From: Marasmius tenuissimus
Lineage: Eukaryota; Basidiomycota; Agaricomycetes; Agaricales; Marasmiaceae
NCBI GenBank assembly: GCA_029532415.1
Contig: JAQOTA010000008.1
Location: 372,001 to 436,000 of the forward strand
DNA: 64,000 bases
Direction: 5' to 3'
In this document: piece after piece, positions 19,712 to 32,387 of the stretch
How the letters are laid out: the number at the start of each line of letters is the position of its first letter
Position numbering within the stretch: position 1 is the stretch's first letter
Notes under the pieces: generated by a model
Seen by the model: only the letters and a program-made list of their open reading frames with translations
Databases searched by the model: none
Told to the model about the DNA's origin: nothing
Program-made: the position numbers and the translations under genes

Positions 19712-21727
19712 TTCTGTAGTGCCAAGAGTCAGTTTGTATTGTGGAAGGGATAGGAAGAGAAGCCAATCCGGTGTGTATAACTGATGACGGGGGACAGGAA
19801 GATGCAAGGCGCCCACGGTAAATTCTTATGTGAAACACGCTACTTATCTCGCGCCTAACGTGCCGTGTTCGTTCTCGTCACCTCCATCAAGCCAGTGCGT
19901 CGATGGCACTCATGACAGATAGAGAATAGAGTCTATGGCAATGTGGTGATATCATGCTGTTGTTGCTGCTGTGATCGGTCACACGCGGGATCACCAAGTT
20001 CAGCCACAGATCTGAAATAGGATTAGCGGTCGTGATTTTAGAAGGGAAGTATTGAGCACGGTCTCTGTCCATTGCTTGGGGAAGCTTGTTTCTGGAAGTT
20101 TGATACTACCCTGGCTGTGCCGCCAACACGCTGTGTCCCATCTATCAGTTCAAGAATTGGGAAAATTCACATGCCATATCTCTTCCTGGTGTATTTTAAG
20201 TATGGCAGGTCCAACCAATCAAGGAGTACGAGTCTGAGACGCTCGAGAACGATCTCATGTATCACTTTCAACCCTCTATAAATGCACAAGTCGTGTAAGG
20301 TACTTCTCCAGGTATCAGAAACCATACCTCACCACCTTTGCACACTGTTGTCCGTGTAGATACGACCGAGGCTGGGCGGATAAATGCAGCACCGTGCATG
20401 GTTTCTCTGTAGAGTATCTCAGACTGAAATTAGTTAGATCCAATCAGTGCCGAGTCAAAGGGACTCACCCCGGTTACAAGGCGGAAGATAGCTGTTGAAG
20501 GTTGTGTTTTGAATACCAAAGACCTAGATGGTACTCGAAGTAGTAAAGGGTCAGAACAAATCGACTACCTGCAGATTAGACTCCAAATTGTCGTTCGGCT
20601 CCGTACTCGGTACTCGGTCGTGTGTGATATTCAACTGGGGTTTTCGTCAAAGGCTGATGCTGCAACCTGCTGTGTGGAACTCGAAAGTCATATTTCAGGC
20701 TTTCGGCATTACTCATAGAACATCGTGGACGATTCTTCGGCCACTGGCTAACGGGACGTAGATATCAGGGATTCAGACCATCGGGGAATAGCGTGAATAC
20801 AAACCGGGCCCGAAGGATCCATTGATAGCTGAGTTGAGCTCACCAAAAACCAAGGAATTGTAAGAATCAACAAAGACTGGGCAGCTAGTTAGGAGCTAAA
20901 TTCAATGGGGACAAACTGTTGTACTCAACTATTTGGTACAACTTTTATCTACATACATATAACAAGACTGAACCCACAGATATTCCGGGTGCATTCCCTA
21001 AAGAACGTAAAAACCAGCCCACGAAGTGGAACAAACCGACCAAATGAGCCTAATATACATTTTTAGCTGTTGCTGGACTCCCTTGCGAGAGGTTCTTTCA
21101 GCTTCGAGTATACATCTTCGGTGGTAGTCATTAACCTCCGAACTTTTCTTCGGAGAAATGAACTCAAACAGCCAAATATAAATCGAACTACTGACTTGGA
21201 GGCCCAACGAACGGAATGTCATCTGCATTCCCTCTCGACCTTGGGCTGTGCGATCGTCAGGTTGTAACAATTGTCAGACTATCCCCTCGACATTTAGGTG
21301 AAAACACAGCAGACCAAAGCATCAAGCAGTAGTCCGGAAGCCAGGAAAACTCATCGTTTGATATCGACGCCGGTAGCCGCTTGATCTCGCTGCTTTGTGT
21401 ACCTGCTACCGCAGAAGGCATGAAGTGGCTTTCTCGCTTTTTTGACCTCGTCCCGTAAAGTTAACTTGGTTGTATTCACTTCCCTATATGAGCCGTGACT
21501 AGGTAGTAGTGGAGTGATAGAAACCAGCGTATCAGCGATGCGCTGAAGTAGGGCTGCGAGAGGATTCCCTCCGAAGTGGCGTCCTGCTCCTTTGAAGGCC
21601 CGAAGTATCGGCAAGATAGACAGCTTGTCTTGTAATACCAAACGGAGCAAAGGTCGTGGGAGTCAATACACAATCAATTAGCGTGAACATGAGCTATGTG
21701 ACTATAGAATACTTCAAACCCGCTCAG
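19712..21727. other. No recognisable gene
   Basis: Only short frames occur (the longest about 90-100 codons on the minus strand at 20998-21270 and 21351-21650), with no known motif. The part next to 19711 should contain the promoter of copy B; no motif is defensible. Confidence 0.4.
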
Positions 21728-22080
21728 TCATTGTCTCCGTCGTACACAGGTTCTTTCACCGTGTTCTTCAGCGTCTGCAATCATCTCGGCCTCCGAGTCA
21801 ACGCATCGCCTGCGAGGACGGGTGAGCACTGCCTTCCTTGTTACTTCATCGAATACCAACAAATATACGCCGACAGCGGTTCGCCCAAGTATTGCAGAAA
21901 GCTCGAATACAATTGGAGGTTTTGCGCATCCATAATCCACGGGATTTCTTATTCCGGGTACTAGGCTGAGGCAACATTGGTGCTGGGATGGGATTGTTCA
22001 GTAACACATTTGAGTAAGAATGGACCTAAACTACCTGTTCTATCCACATGCCCCTTGGCACCTTTCCGGCGGTGGATGGG
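21728..22080 (-). pseudogene. Multi-exon family, copy E (C-terminal exon relic)
   Basis: The sequence aligns with the last exon of copy A (about 1697-2040). In the same frame it reads MRKTSNCIRAF...RRIFVGIR and then stops, where copy A reads MRKASNRIRSF...QRIFVGFQRS. Upstream exons are not found, and the segment breaks down after about 350 bp. It is on the same strand as the other copies and 2 kb upstream of copy B, so it is probably the remnant of a tandem duplicate. Confidence 0.55.
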
Positions 22081-22410
22081 TCTTTTGACTCAGACGGAGC
22101 CCTTGGAATCGAGAAAGGTGGCAAAGGACGGGGAGTACGATGTTTGAGATCAGTGAGTCTCGTTTTGCTCTTCCTCTGACTGTCTTTCCTGACGGTCTTC
22201 TTGTCCCTCTTCCTCTTGCATCATTATCTCCTATCTGGTTTTCCCTCGCTGCCAACGTGTCTCTGTGCAAACCCAACTAGGTTGCAGCATAAAGCAAAAC
22301 CACATCCCCAAACCTGCTCGGTATGGCCCAATTTGACAATGGTATCACTGTGGTGATCAAGACAGTTCATGGACGAAGGGAAACGTATGCACTAAATCAG
22401 TGACACATCA
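22081..22410. other. Spacer left of CACTA-like copy 1
   Basis: A short minus-strand frame (22040-22276) is Arg-rich and unassigned. Nothing else is seen. Confidence 0.35.
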
Positions 22411-23223
22411 CACTGCGGGCAAAACGCGGTCTTGTGCGGGAAAAACGAGTAATACTCTGATTACCGTCTGTTGCCCACAGGTTGTCGACCTGAGGCTTGT
22501 GATCCAGCGGACTTTGAAATAAATATATTCTATTATCCAGAAATATATATATTCAATTACTAAAAAGCGCAACTCGACATTTCCTTATACGGACGTGATG
22601 AATCACGCTGACAATCGTTGATAAGAGCTCCCCAACAATCTGAGGTTATGAGCAACCTCGCGAGATGCAACGGCCCGACATCAATGCCAAAGTTGCCATT
22701 ATTGTGGACTTTTGACGTTCCATCGAGCTCGAGAGGTGTGAAAGCTCCGAAAGGCACGACCAATGTCACCAAACGTAAGTCGTTTTCGGTGGCTTCTGGC
22801 GACAGGGTGTCACAGCAGGGGCTCCAAGGCAATGAAGCAGCAGATGGCACCGGTCAAGAACTTTTCGTAAGGTGACTGAAACGGGGCAGCAATGAAGACG
22901 GAGTTGCTACAGCGTCCTCCCGTCGCTGGTTGTCGGCGTTGATGCCTTCCTTCGTTTGGTTTTGCACACTGACTATGCTCCTGCTCATGCTTGCTACACC
23001 CTCGTGTCTGTCACGCACTGTATCAGACTGTATCTGTGCACCCTTGTGCACCTGTAACTAGCTGTCACAGCATGCCTATGTAATGTAGTCACATTGTCAC
23101 ACATATGTACATTACTTTTTAAACTCCTCGATCGCAGGCCTCGTGCTGAAAACCTACGGGTAACTGACGGTAATCAGAGTATTACTCGTTTTTCCCGCAC
23201 AAGACCGCGTTTTGCCCGCAGTG
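22411..23223. mobile_element. CACTA-like non-autonomous element, copy 1 (813 bp)
   Basis: The ends are CACTGCGGGCAAAA and its inverse, with near-perfect inversion over about 57 bp before single differences. It is flanked by a 3-bp target duplication, TCA (22408-22410 and 23224-23226). CACT-type ends with 3-bp duplications are characteristic of the CACTA (En/Spm) superfamily. The interior has only a short minus-strand frame and no transposase. Confidence 0.8.
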
Positions 23224-23226
23224 TCA

Positions 23227-25713
23227 TTGTCGCCCTTCAGCTTCATCTGACGTTGTACCTGCCTTCAGTAATCGACGTACGACCCTCGAAAACTCAATTC
23301 TATTCAGCTCTTTCCTGACCAAGTGTCCATGGGTCACTCCCAAGTTCGTGTCGTGATCTGGTGACACAGAACGGTCGGAGTGAATACGTTCTACCGTGTT
23401 GGTAGTGTTGAATGAACACAAAGAGAGCAGACTGGAACAAGAACGGAAGAAGGAGGATGTTGGCGCTGGGTAGGAGGAGAGGGGATCAACGATGAATTGA
23501 CAGAATCATTTGGTGAGGTCTTCCGGCGTTCGTTTTTCGTTCTCTTTTTCCCAATTTGCAATCCGATGTATGATCCAGCGTCTGTGTCTTCATGTGTCGG
23601 TCAAAAGCCTTTGACCGAGGTCTATGGGAGGCAAGCCACGTGCTATGCCACGCCTCATTGCAGAGCTCGATGCCACATCCTACGGCTTTCTCGTCGCCAC
23701 CGTGATCAATGTGATGCCACAGTCCACTGGCACAATAGGCGAAGCCGCTGCCACAGGTGCCGCTTTGGCATCCTTGTCTCGTACTTATACTCGCCGCGAA
23801 GCCTCTGTTTTCTCGTGTCCTTTTCCCCTCATATCTCACATACAGTTCGATAGCCTCTTTGAGGTTTTTCTTTCTCCCACCCTTACCGCTTACCCACTTA
23901 GTAGTTTTCTCGTAGTTACAGTCTCGTGTCATGTACATTACTTCGCCCGTGCCGGCTTGAGCATTGGCCTCTTCACCGGGGTTCAGTGCGAGAGAGCCAG
24001 GGCGACTAAACACGATTTGCTTGCCGCCAAGTTCATTCCATGCATGTGTTTTTCTCTCTATCTTCCCCTTCAGCGCAGACGCCATAGAGCGGCGGATTAT
24101 CTATTCAAGTTTCTTTCACGTGTACCCGACACCAACGTCGTCCAATACGAGCCACATGGCGAAGAACTGCGATGTCCCTCAATCGGATGACCAACCCCGT
24201 TCGACCTCTTGCAACACATCTACCATATGAGGAGGTTCAGGCTATTACAAGAGTGAGGTGAAGTGGATTGGGCGGCTGACTATACTTTTTAGGAGGTGTG
24301 TGTCTAGGATATGTACACACAAAAGTCCGCAGCCGTAAGCTACTAGTGTGCTACCGTATACCGCTGGTACGCAAGAGTACGCGACTGGTACACTACTGGT
24401 ACGCTAGTGTACGCTACCGTACGCTACATGGCACGTTAAATTAGTATGCCCCGAACGGTTTCTGTGGGTTGATGGGGTGAAGGTGAATCCGAGATATGTA
24501 GATGTGCGTGTATGATGGAACAGAACGTCGTGCGACCTTAGTACTGGCCACGGCATGTTCGATGAAGAGAGTACGAGATGGAAGAGGAGATGAGGACAAT
24601 AGAGAGGAATGATTTCGCGATAGGCATCGAGACCGAATTTGGGTCTCCGGTGATGACAAAAGGGTGTGCTGTGGTCCACGGTAGCGAGTGACTCTGGGGA
24701 GGGAAAAGTTGCTCTCTTCTGTCGACGAGGGTTGGGGTGCTAGTGGGGCTGGCTCGATAGGTAGAGATTTGATACGACTCGCTGAGGAGAGACTTGGGAT
24801 TATGACCAATGATGAGATGGATACATTCTTGACTATAGATATCTCTATGAACGTACTGACTGCTGGTGCTACGGCCAAGATATCGGCGTACTTGACCGCC
24901 ACCTATTCACCCAGTCAATGAGCTCTCTCGGCTGCTTCTATCTCGGAGGGCTAGTACATACACGTTACCGCTTGGATGTTGTTGGGAACCAGTTTTGCAA
25001 CATTGGGCTCGCTGAGATCTGGGTTCGCGGTAAAAGGGTTGGGCCTCAGCTGGTATGCCCTTGCTGGTGAGACTTGTGAAAGCAGTGTTCCAGTTCGAAC
25101 TTAGTAGCATCGCTATAGTATTCAGTTGTGTCAACAAAACGATTTGCTGTCTCCCCGGGTACTGTCATGTCAATATCTGAAACTCCCTTCGCACTCAATG
25201 AACAGCTTGAATGATGGCTTGGCGAGCCACTGGAGCCACTTCCTCCTCCCACGTCCGCATGGTTCGGATTTATGATAGCACATACACATTGTTCACCCCC
25301 CCGAATCTGCGTTAGAATGGGCCGATGATGATTGTGCTTTTCTTAGAGAAGCGTGCCATGCATTTGTGTCATACCGGATACCGAGAACCGGTTCTCTCTT
25401 CGTTGTCAAGGCAACTTCAGCGCGTGGTCATGATCACTTTCTTTTGTCGAGTGAGATACATCTCTGAAGATTCTCAATGATCTCGGGGGCTCTGATGACG
25501 TTTTTCTAAGTAGATCGTCGTAAATTTGGTCGGAGGTGGTAGAGCATGCCACATGGTGTTGGCTAGACTCCGGAACATGAGGCGATATTGTCAAGAAGGA
25601 ATCCTGCTCTACTCAGGTTTCTGAAGCGGATGAGTATGTATGTATTAACAGCCCACTATTACCTCTTGACCCCTGCCCCTGGTTCGTACACAAGTAAGAA
25701 AGTCGTGATCCCT
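23227..25713. other. Unassigned region with overlapping open frames
   Basis: Long frames lie on opposite strands over the same bases: 23486-24085 minus (199 codons, hydrophilic) and 23624-24190 plus (188 codons), then 24441-24902 minus (153) and 24688-24921 plus. I cannot tell which, if any, is coding. A patch of GTACGC/TACGCT words lies at 24345-24427. The last few hundred bases are the 3' flank of the MFS gene. Confidence 0.3.
24345..24427. repeat. Degenerate TACGC/GTAC-rich simple repeat
   Basis: GTACGC, GTACAC and TACCGTA words recur about every 10-15 bases over some 80 bp. Imperfect internal symmetry is visible. No function is inferred. Confidence 0.5.
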
Positions 25714-28223
25714 TCATAACGCAGCTTTTCCAGCAGTCTAAAAAACAAGAAAGGGGGCCGCATCAGTCAAGTAGGAAAGAACTGAGAAAGCCGGGGGACT
25801 GAACAAACCTCAATCGGAAGGAGCAGCGTCAGAGCTGAGGCGACGAGGAAGAGCGTAGCGGATACAAAGATTGGACTTGGATTGATGTAAGACAAGAAAG
25901 TTTTACGACGTTCGAAGACGTACCCATTTGCAGTACCACCAACAGCACTCCCGTCCGGATTTGTGGTCACGATTTTGATGACGGGAGCCAAGACACCACA
26001 GATACGATTGAAAGCTGAGCAAAGGGCGTCGCCAGTCCCACGATGTGGAGCTGGGAAGACCTCGGGAGTATATGCGTAGAGAACGCCGTACATCTAGGAA
26101 GTTGTCAATCAGAAATAACCAGCCACTAGTTTGTTGATACGGAAACTTGCCGCGTTCCTACCAATCTCCAGTCAGTGATCCATCTATTCCACAATGTGTG
26201 AAGGAATCCAGGGTACTCACTCGGTGAATCCAGATGCCAGTGAATATCCCAGTACTGCCTCCTGCGTCTTACTAGTAGTGAACAAGAACAAGAAGATGCC
26301 GGTCAAACCCGTTGAGATTGCCATAGTGAGTTTTCTTCCTCCCATGGCGAACTTGTTTGGATTCTTTCTCGTGTAGTCAACAACCAAGCAAGCAACCACT
26401 GAGCCGGGCACACCCAAAACAGATATGATAGAGTAGTCTCGGTATGTTCGGTAGGTGCTCGGAGGAGCACTTGCGACTTGGGTGCTTAGGTAAAGGGTGA
26501 TGAACCCGTTGAAAAGTGGGTACGCTAGACCAATTAGACTGTGGCAAAAGATCAGTAAAGGAATTGATTATTGAGGGGTAAATTGCACAGACCCCCACAG
26601 AACGATAGTGATGCTAGTGTTGATAGCCAGTCGGCGTGTAGAGAACAGCGGCGTGACGTGGGACCTGAACATAATGATTAGCCAAAGGAAATTAGAGCAA
26701 TTCTAGTGGTACCAACAGACTGAAAGATGAGAAAGCATTTCTGACGACCTGATATGTTGATAAATGACCGATGGTTTGAGCGTCCCTTCTCTGTTCTTTG
26801 ATGACAGCTCGCAGCGATTCGAGGGTCAGAGTTAGCGTTCTCCCGTTCCTGTGAGCAATGTGCTCCAAAACCTGGGATTTCATGTTAAAAACAGCCATGA
26901 CGGACTCGTATAAAGAGAAGGACCTTGATAGCATCCTCGTCTTGGCCTTTTGCGACCAGATACTTCGCGGATTCTTGCAAGTCAAATACAACGTATCGCA
27001 GTATCCACATGACTGCAGTCACGCCTCCGCTAAGATTAAGTGAACAGCTCAACAATCTTGGACTTCAGCTCAGAGGAAGCTGGTACTTACAGGATATAAC
27101 TATAGTTGAGACAAATTAGTCAACTAATCAGGGCGGTGATGGGGAACAGCCGTGTGAGAAAACATACAAGGTGTATCTCCAGCCCATGTTGTCCGCCTTC
27201 GGACAATCATCCGACGTTTCGCATGAGAATCTGCTAATCAATGGCCAGGCTATCAGAGACGCGAAGAGCTGTCCGAGAGCCCACCACACAGATAGTAAGG
27301 TTAGATACCACTGAGGTAGGTAAAAGGTCAGACGTGGCCGTTGGCGGATCTAGTGGTCAAAAATACCAACCTGGTGAGTTCTGGGAAGGACTTCAAGAAA
27401 TATAGCACCTAATAGCATGAAGAAAAATGTCAGTGCTCGTGTAAATACCAGAATAATACAAACCATCGACAGGCAGACTATGGAGGCAGGACGAAACGTC
27501 AGGTTTGGCCGTGAAGAGAGTAGAACAAACTAGACATACTTTCCACCGACACCAAATCCCGTACATGAGATGAGTGCGCACAACACAACAAAGTTGTTTG
27601 CACCTCCTGCTGCGATTCCAAACACAGCACAGATGAAGAGCGTGATGTTGAACGAGAGTTTACGTCCAATCAAGTCTGCGAGCACACCCCATGTTGAAGC
27701 ACCGACAATGAGGCCGATGAATAGGGACATAGTTGCAAACTCTACACGGACGGGATGAAGCTCTTTCTGAATTTGAGGAAGGATGATTGCAACTCCTTGA
27801 AGCCAAATATCTACAAATTGGAAGGGTAGCATGAAAATGCAGCCTGGTGGGTCGATCAAAATACATCACGCACTATCAGCAGCCCATCCCAAGCCAGTCA
27901 AGAAAAAAAGTTGAACCTGGTAACGACCGAAGCCAACCCTGATGTGAGAAAGGCATGATGATGAGACCTTATAACTAACCCAGGTCCGGATCTAGAGGTG
28001 ACATACTCATTTTGCAAGTGCTCGTTAACTAGTAATGTTTGGAATGAGTAGACACAACAATATAATGGACGCCATAAGCAGACTTACTCAGTCTACTCTT
28101 CGTCTCATAGACCGCTGTTACCCCCTCTTGAGTTGTCGAGAAATCACTGATACTGTTAGAGTACTCGGAGCGAGTTTCTTTTTTCTCCACGTCCACTTGA
28201 GAGGGCTCCGTTTCGCCGTGCAT
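25714..28223 (-). CDS. MFS transporter (SV2/sugar-porter-like)
   Basis: Splicing restores a full-length (about 550 residues) major-facilitator protein. The start is at 28223 (MHGETEPSQVDVEKKE) and the end is TAGKAAL followed by TGA at 25714. A hydrophilic N-terminus leads into INEHLQNDYKVSS and RVGFGRYQVQLFF. Next comes the first helix (GLGWAADNIWLQGVAI), then the loop 2-3 signature GVLADLIGRKLS, a helix pair around AAGGANNFVVLC, GAIFLEVLPRTHQWYLTLLS, a cytoplasmic loop with QESAKYLVAKGQDEDAIKVL, and a second half with SVLGVPGSVVACLVVDYTRK, MYGVLYAYTPEVFPAPHRGTG and a last helix ending LLPIE. The DxxGRK loop and PE...HRGTG motif are typical of the SP/SV2 branch. The substrate cannot be told. 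It acts in a membrane as a proton-coupled or facilitative carrier. A 7-nt microexon and a GC-AG intron are needed near 26150. It is transcribed away from the GPCR gene. Confidence 0.88.
26151..26157 (-). other. Seven-nucleotide microexon of the MFS gene
   Basis: GAACGCG on the minus strand is bounded by TAG| upstream and |GCAAGT downstream. It joins GA (end of FTE) to ATG TAC GGC, giving FTENAMYGVLYAY without breaking the frame. The downstream intron has a GC donor. Skipping the exon would shift the frame. Confidence 0.65.
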
Positions 28224-28261
28224 AGCTGGGATGATGGTGGTTTGAAGTCAGGAGGGCAAAT

Positions 28262-28404
28262 TTGACCTATTTCACTCAATCTGTATGACACGTGACTTTC
28301 GATTTTTGCCAAAAATAAGATGTGATAGATTAAGAGAAAAATAATTGGCGGCGTTTCCTAATTGTTGTGACCTGTGACCATACAGACTGGGTCAAATAGG
28401 CCAG
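28262..28404. repeat. GTCACAGG-family TIR element, copy 3 (143 bp)
   Basis: The left end, TTGACCTATTTCACTCAAT, and the inverse right end, CTGGCCTATTTGACCCAGT, flank CTGTATG and GTCAC words that are also inverted. It sits 38 bp upstream of the MFS start codon and so may lie in that promoter or 5' leader. Confidence 0.55.
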
Positions 28405-29472
28405 TTTTCGGTCGGCCGAAATATTGCTGACAAAATTAAAATCAGTTCCTACCCAGTCATCTTGAAGCCCAGCAAAATCATTCGCAAGAGGTGGTAGAAC
28501 ATGAAATTGAGAGGACGATTTATTTGCCTATAGACCACCTGACAAAAAATGCTTTATTTGTTTGTTTGTTTGCACTGCATGCAGTCCTGTTGGCTTCTTG
28601 TCCCTGCCAAAATAGCAAAAAAGGACCATACAGCCGGGGGTCAGTTTCCGCCAGTCATTTTCATGCCCAAGGAATAGGAGATTGTCCAATTTACATAGTC
28701 AAGCATGGTATTCAACTTTATGGTCGGGATTGCTCGAATCAAGTCCGAGTCCTATTTCCCAGGCATCAAGATGATTGGGTGGGAATGTACATTGAGATCC
28801 GAGAAAGGATCTACATAGCTGAGGTTACCGCAGAGTAGCGCTTCCCACCTCAGGTCTTAGTCTGTATTGCTCACATGCTCCCGCAATCCTACAAGATTGA
28901 CCCCACAACTTTGATAACGAGGAATGTTTACCCAGTTCGGGGAAATGTTCGTGGTTCCTGACACCAGATCCCAGGAAGGATATACATAGCTCAAGTTGCC
29001 GCGGAGTAGCGCCCCCACCTTAGATCACATTTGGTGGTGCTCTTATGCTCCCACTATGTTACGAGATTGGACCACACTAGCCGAATTTAGCAAGGCACAT
29101 TTGTATCACCTTGGTGGAGATGTTTGCGGCTCTTGACACCATCAGACTGTTGATCTTGGGCAATCATCACAGCTGTCGTGATCAAATCCAGCGACCTTCC
29201 AAGGGCGCCCAAACGCCAAATGCAAGATGCACCTGGTTTCCAACTTCTGATACCAAAAACATACCAATATGCATTTGACTCCAACAATAAGTTTTTTCGA
29301 AACAAGAAACCTGGCTCAAGAGACTTCTGGGGCAATTTATGTTAGGCCAGGACAACAATGTTCAGCTCGACGGCTTTTCCAGTGCGTCACGAGCAACATT
29401 GATGCATCATATATAGAGATACTTATAAAGAGGGGTAGCCCATGACCCTAATTCACTCAATTCCTAGCAGAC
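28405..29472. other. Intergenic region between MFS and GPCR genes
   Basis: A plus-strand frame at 28491-28838 is open for 115 codons but unassigned. It runs into a tandem repeat of about 171 bp. The divergent gene pair leaves this region to hold both promoters, with the MFS promoter partly in the small TIR element. Confidence 0.45.
28807..29145. repeat. Diverged tandem repeat, about 171 bp, two units
   Basis: GGATCTACATAGCTGAGGTT and CGCAGAGTAGCG in the first unit recur as GGATATACATAGCTCAAGTT and CGCGGAGTAGCG 171 bp later, with further similarity (TGCTCCC, ACGAGATTG-type words) to the end. A partial earlier unit may start near 28740. Confidence 0.6.
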
Positions 29473-31324
29473 ATGGCATTTGAATTTACCCTGGAAATGT
29501 CAAAAACCGGGTGAGTCAACCCATTGAATCTTTCTAGTTGTAAGCACTGATTCTAGACACGTGTAGCAACCACCTATGGGCTGTGACTGCAGCGGTTGGT
29601 GCAGGAGTCTGCTTCATTGTCCTTGTGGTCACAGCTTTAGTCTGGGCTCACCCTGAATCTCGCATTCATCTCGACCGCGTCAGTTTTCGGATTGTGGTTT
29701 GGGTTGTGTTTACCAAGTAAGCTCTCTTCAAATTTATACCCAATATTTCTTACGGACACTCCCTGCAGTATGCTCTTTGGCATTGCCGGTGCTGTCGCGG
29801 GTACCCGCACTGGACCCGGATTTATTTGCGGGTTCTCAGTCTTCATTCTTCAGGTCTGTACCCATAATTATGGACAGGCAGTTAAGGTATTCAAACTCTA
29901 GCTGCAGTTGACCCTCCAATTCTCAGGATTTCTTCTATTCAGCATTGCACTCAACCTCCAGTAGGCGATTCCTTTCGATCGAGCTGTCGAGCTGTACTGA
30001 TAGCATGGCTAGGCTTGTCGTTTTCCACGGAATATACGGCAAACGTTCGGAGAAGTTTTACATCATTGGATCTGCTGTGTTAACCTGTGCAGTGACCATC
30101 CCACCCTACGCCGCGAACCAGTATGGCTGGGATGTTCTAGAGCAGACTTGCTGGTACACCAATATCAATAAAGGACAACGTATAGCGTGGCAGGTGGGTC
30201 TCGATTTACATTAACATATTTTTTTCCATTAATGGCTGCTCTACAGGTTGGGTCCCAAGTTGCATGGACATTCCTCACGGGAATTGGAGAAATTATCTGC
30301 TCGGTAGTTGTTCTCGCTTTCTTACTAAGACACAGTGTAAGTCTACACATCGACGTGTTTGGCACCATACTGAATGTGTTACCAAATAGCTGAAGTTCCG
30401 ACGGGTTTTTACTCCAGCAATTACTTCGACAATTCAGGGTTCACATATAACTCGTGGTACCGCACCAAGAGTAATCCAAGCAACAAGGTATAAATCAATT
30501 ATTATTCGTGTGGGTGCGTACGTTCTTGAGCAAGGTTCCATCTCCGACATTCATTGATGTAGGCCATGTGAGCAGCACTATACCCGATGGCCTCTTGTGT
30601 CGTGAATCTTCTGAGCATTGCAACTGTCCTCCATTCTTCCTTTTCATATGGGATACACGACACTACGGTGAGCTCCTCGTGCGTATATAACACCGACTCT
30701 CACTGACACTGAACAAAAGGACTACAAGGTCTTACTACTCAGTATGTTATCTCACTGGAACGTTGCGCATTGTACTGATACTTACTTTGATTGTAATCCA
30801 GGTGACTTTTTATACGGTGGACGTGCTATCGTGTACGGGCTTTTAGCTGCTACCGATCCGGTACGTTAGGTTTCTTCTTATAATAAAGCCGACTTTTTTC
30901 ATCGATGTCCTCCTCCAATTAGGCTCTCATCCGCGGTGTCAAATCATTCGTCCGTCTCAGTCGGGGATCCTTCGGGTTCGACACAAGCAGCGAAAACTCC
31001 ACAAGTGTTGGTTCTTCAGATCCTAACGGGGTAGCCGTCCAGATCGAATTTGCATCATTCCAGTCTTCTCTTACGGGACCTCCCCCACCCCTCAAGCACA
31101 GAGACTCTAAAGTTCGTCCGACGGACAGCTCTAATGCTACACCGAGAGGAGATGTCGAAGCCCCTGCACCAAGCACCCGTGATATCCATCTCAATCGCTG
31201 CGTCGAAGGGCCGGAGAATTGTCAGCCAAGCTTTGCTCCCTCTTCTCGTCCGGCTGCCGGAGAGCAGAGGAGAAGGTCCGGAAGGGAGATGATGGAAGAG
31301 GACTCGTTTGAGAAGGAGCTCTGA
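29473..31324 (+). CDS. GPCR-like seven-transmembrane receptor (Dicty_CAR/secretin-like fold)
   Basis: About ten exons splice to a protein of about 430 residues. The start MAFEFTLEMSKTG gives a short outer N-terminus. Hydrophobic segments follow in order: NHLWAVTAAVGAGVCFIVLV; VSFRIVVWVVFTNMLFGIAG; CGFSVFILQLTLQFSGFLLF; FYIIGSAVLTCAVTIPPYA; VAWTFLTGIGEIICSVVVLA; ALYPMASCVVNLLSIATVL; and FLYGGRAIVYGLLAATDPAL. Between helices 4 and 5 lies YGWDVLEQTCWYTN, with the Cys expected to bond to the Cys before helix 3. The intracellular tail (about 130 residues) is Ser/Pro-rich and ends EEDSFEKEL. The pattern matches the cAMP-receptor-like/secretin-like fungal GPCRs that I know, which would signal through a heterotrimeric G protein at the plasma membrane; the ligand is unknown. 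Introns are 45-75 nt. No lesion is seen. Confidence 0.85.
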
Positions 31325-32385
31325 ATCACATAATCCCAGATTCTACTTTGTTCATTGCAGTATACCTTTGTACCAAACACGTGCATGCGGCGTGTGCAAT
31401 TTTATTTTCGCGCCTCTTCCCCAGTCGTGTCCCGGATAGGCCCGCTTCAAGAGCCGGTGCCATCTCTTATTTGCACTAATGATAAGGCAGATTCTGTCTT
31501 CATAGCATGGGCCAAGCTTGACAATCTTTTACAGTGTCTCTCCACATCAGTACATCGGCAATTGCTTTGCTCAGGGTGCAAAGACAAAACATAATGTTTC
31601 CGAGAGTGGAGAACTGTCCATTGGAATACTAAACACAAAGAGGTTTGCCAGCCTTCCAATAACAAAACCGAGGCATGCTTTCAATTTTCCTCGATATCCG
31701 TCTTGATTCCCTTAATGTTCTCTCCAGTTATTTTGAATGTTTGGCCAGTCGAACGTCACTACTGAATCATGAAAATACACGCATCGATCCACTGGGCCCA
31801 CTTCACCGTCACAATTCATTCCGATTATTGCCCTTCGTTGCCACCCAATTCTATACTTACCCGCTCATAGTAACTCTCGAGGGTCGTCCCATTCGCACCA
31901 TACCAATCCAAGTTGTTTGTCGGGTCACGCGTGACAGAGGGTCCATTATCACACCCTGCCACGCGTTCTAGGCCCAACTGACGAAGTGTTTCGGGCCAAA
32001 TTTGGTCTAAAAATCGCTCGAAGAAACGCGAATTTCACGAAAATTTTCGGTAGGTCACGCTGGACCGACCTTTCTGTCCAAACCAACAAGTGATATTATT
32101 GCGTCACACATCACACCCCCTGACAAACAACTCAAAATAGTCCAGTATCTAACAATATCTTTCCTGGTGTACTCTTGTTCCCATCTGCAATATCATCTTC
32201 CTCTCATGCTCCCGTGCGATTCCTATAATCTTTCTCACCCCTACTCTTGTCCCTCACTGTCGGATTCCATGCCGCGTGGAGTTTGCGTATTCTCGTGTAC
32301 ATTTCTTCGTGAATCTCGTAGCCACCTATCGTTCTGTTATCATTGCTTGTCTTGACAAAACGGCGCCCCTGCTCGGCAATCAGGG
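31325..32385. other. 3' flank of the GPCR gene, no recognised gene
   Basis: Frames of 60-100 codons occur on both strands (for example 31675-31971 plus). None has a recognisable motif. Confidence 0.4.
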
Positions 32386-32387
32386 TA

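Noticed and set aside
23486..24190. A protein gene of about 190-200 residues
   Set aside because: Both strands are open over the same bases and neither shows a motif, splice context or homologue in the window.
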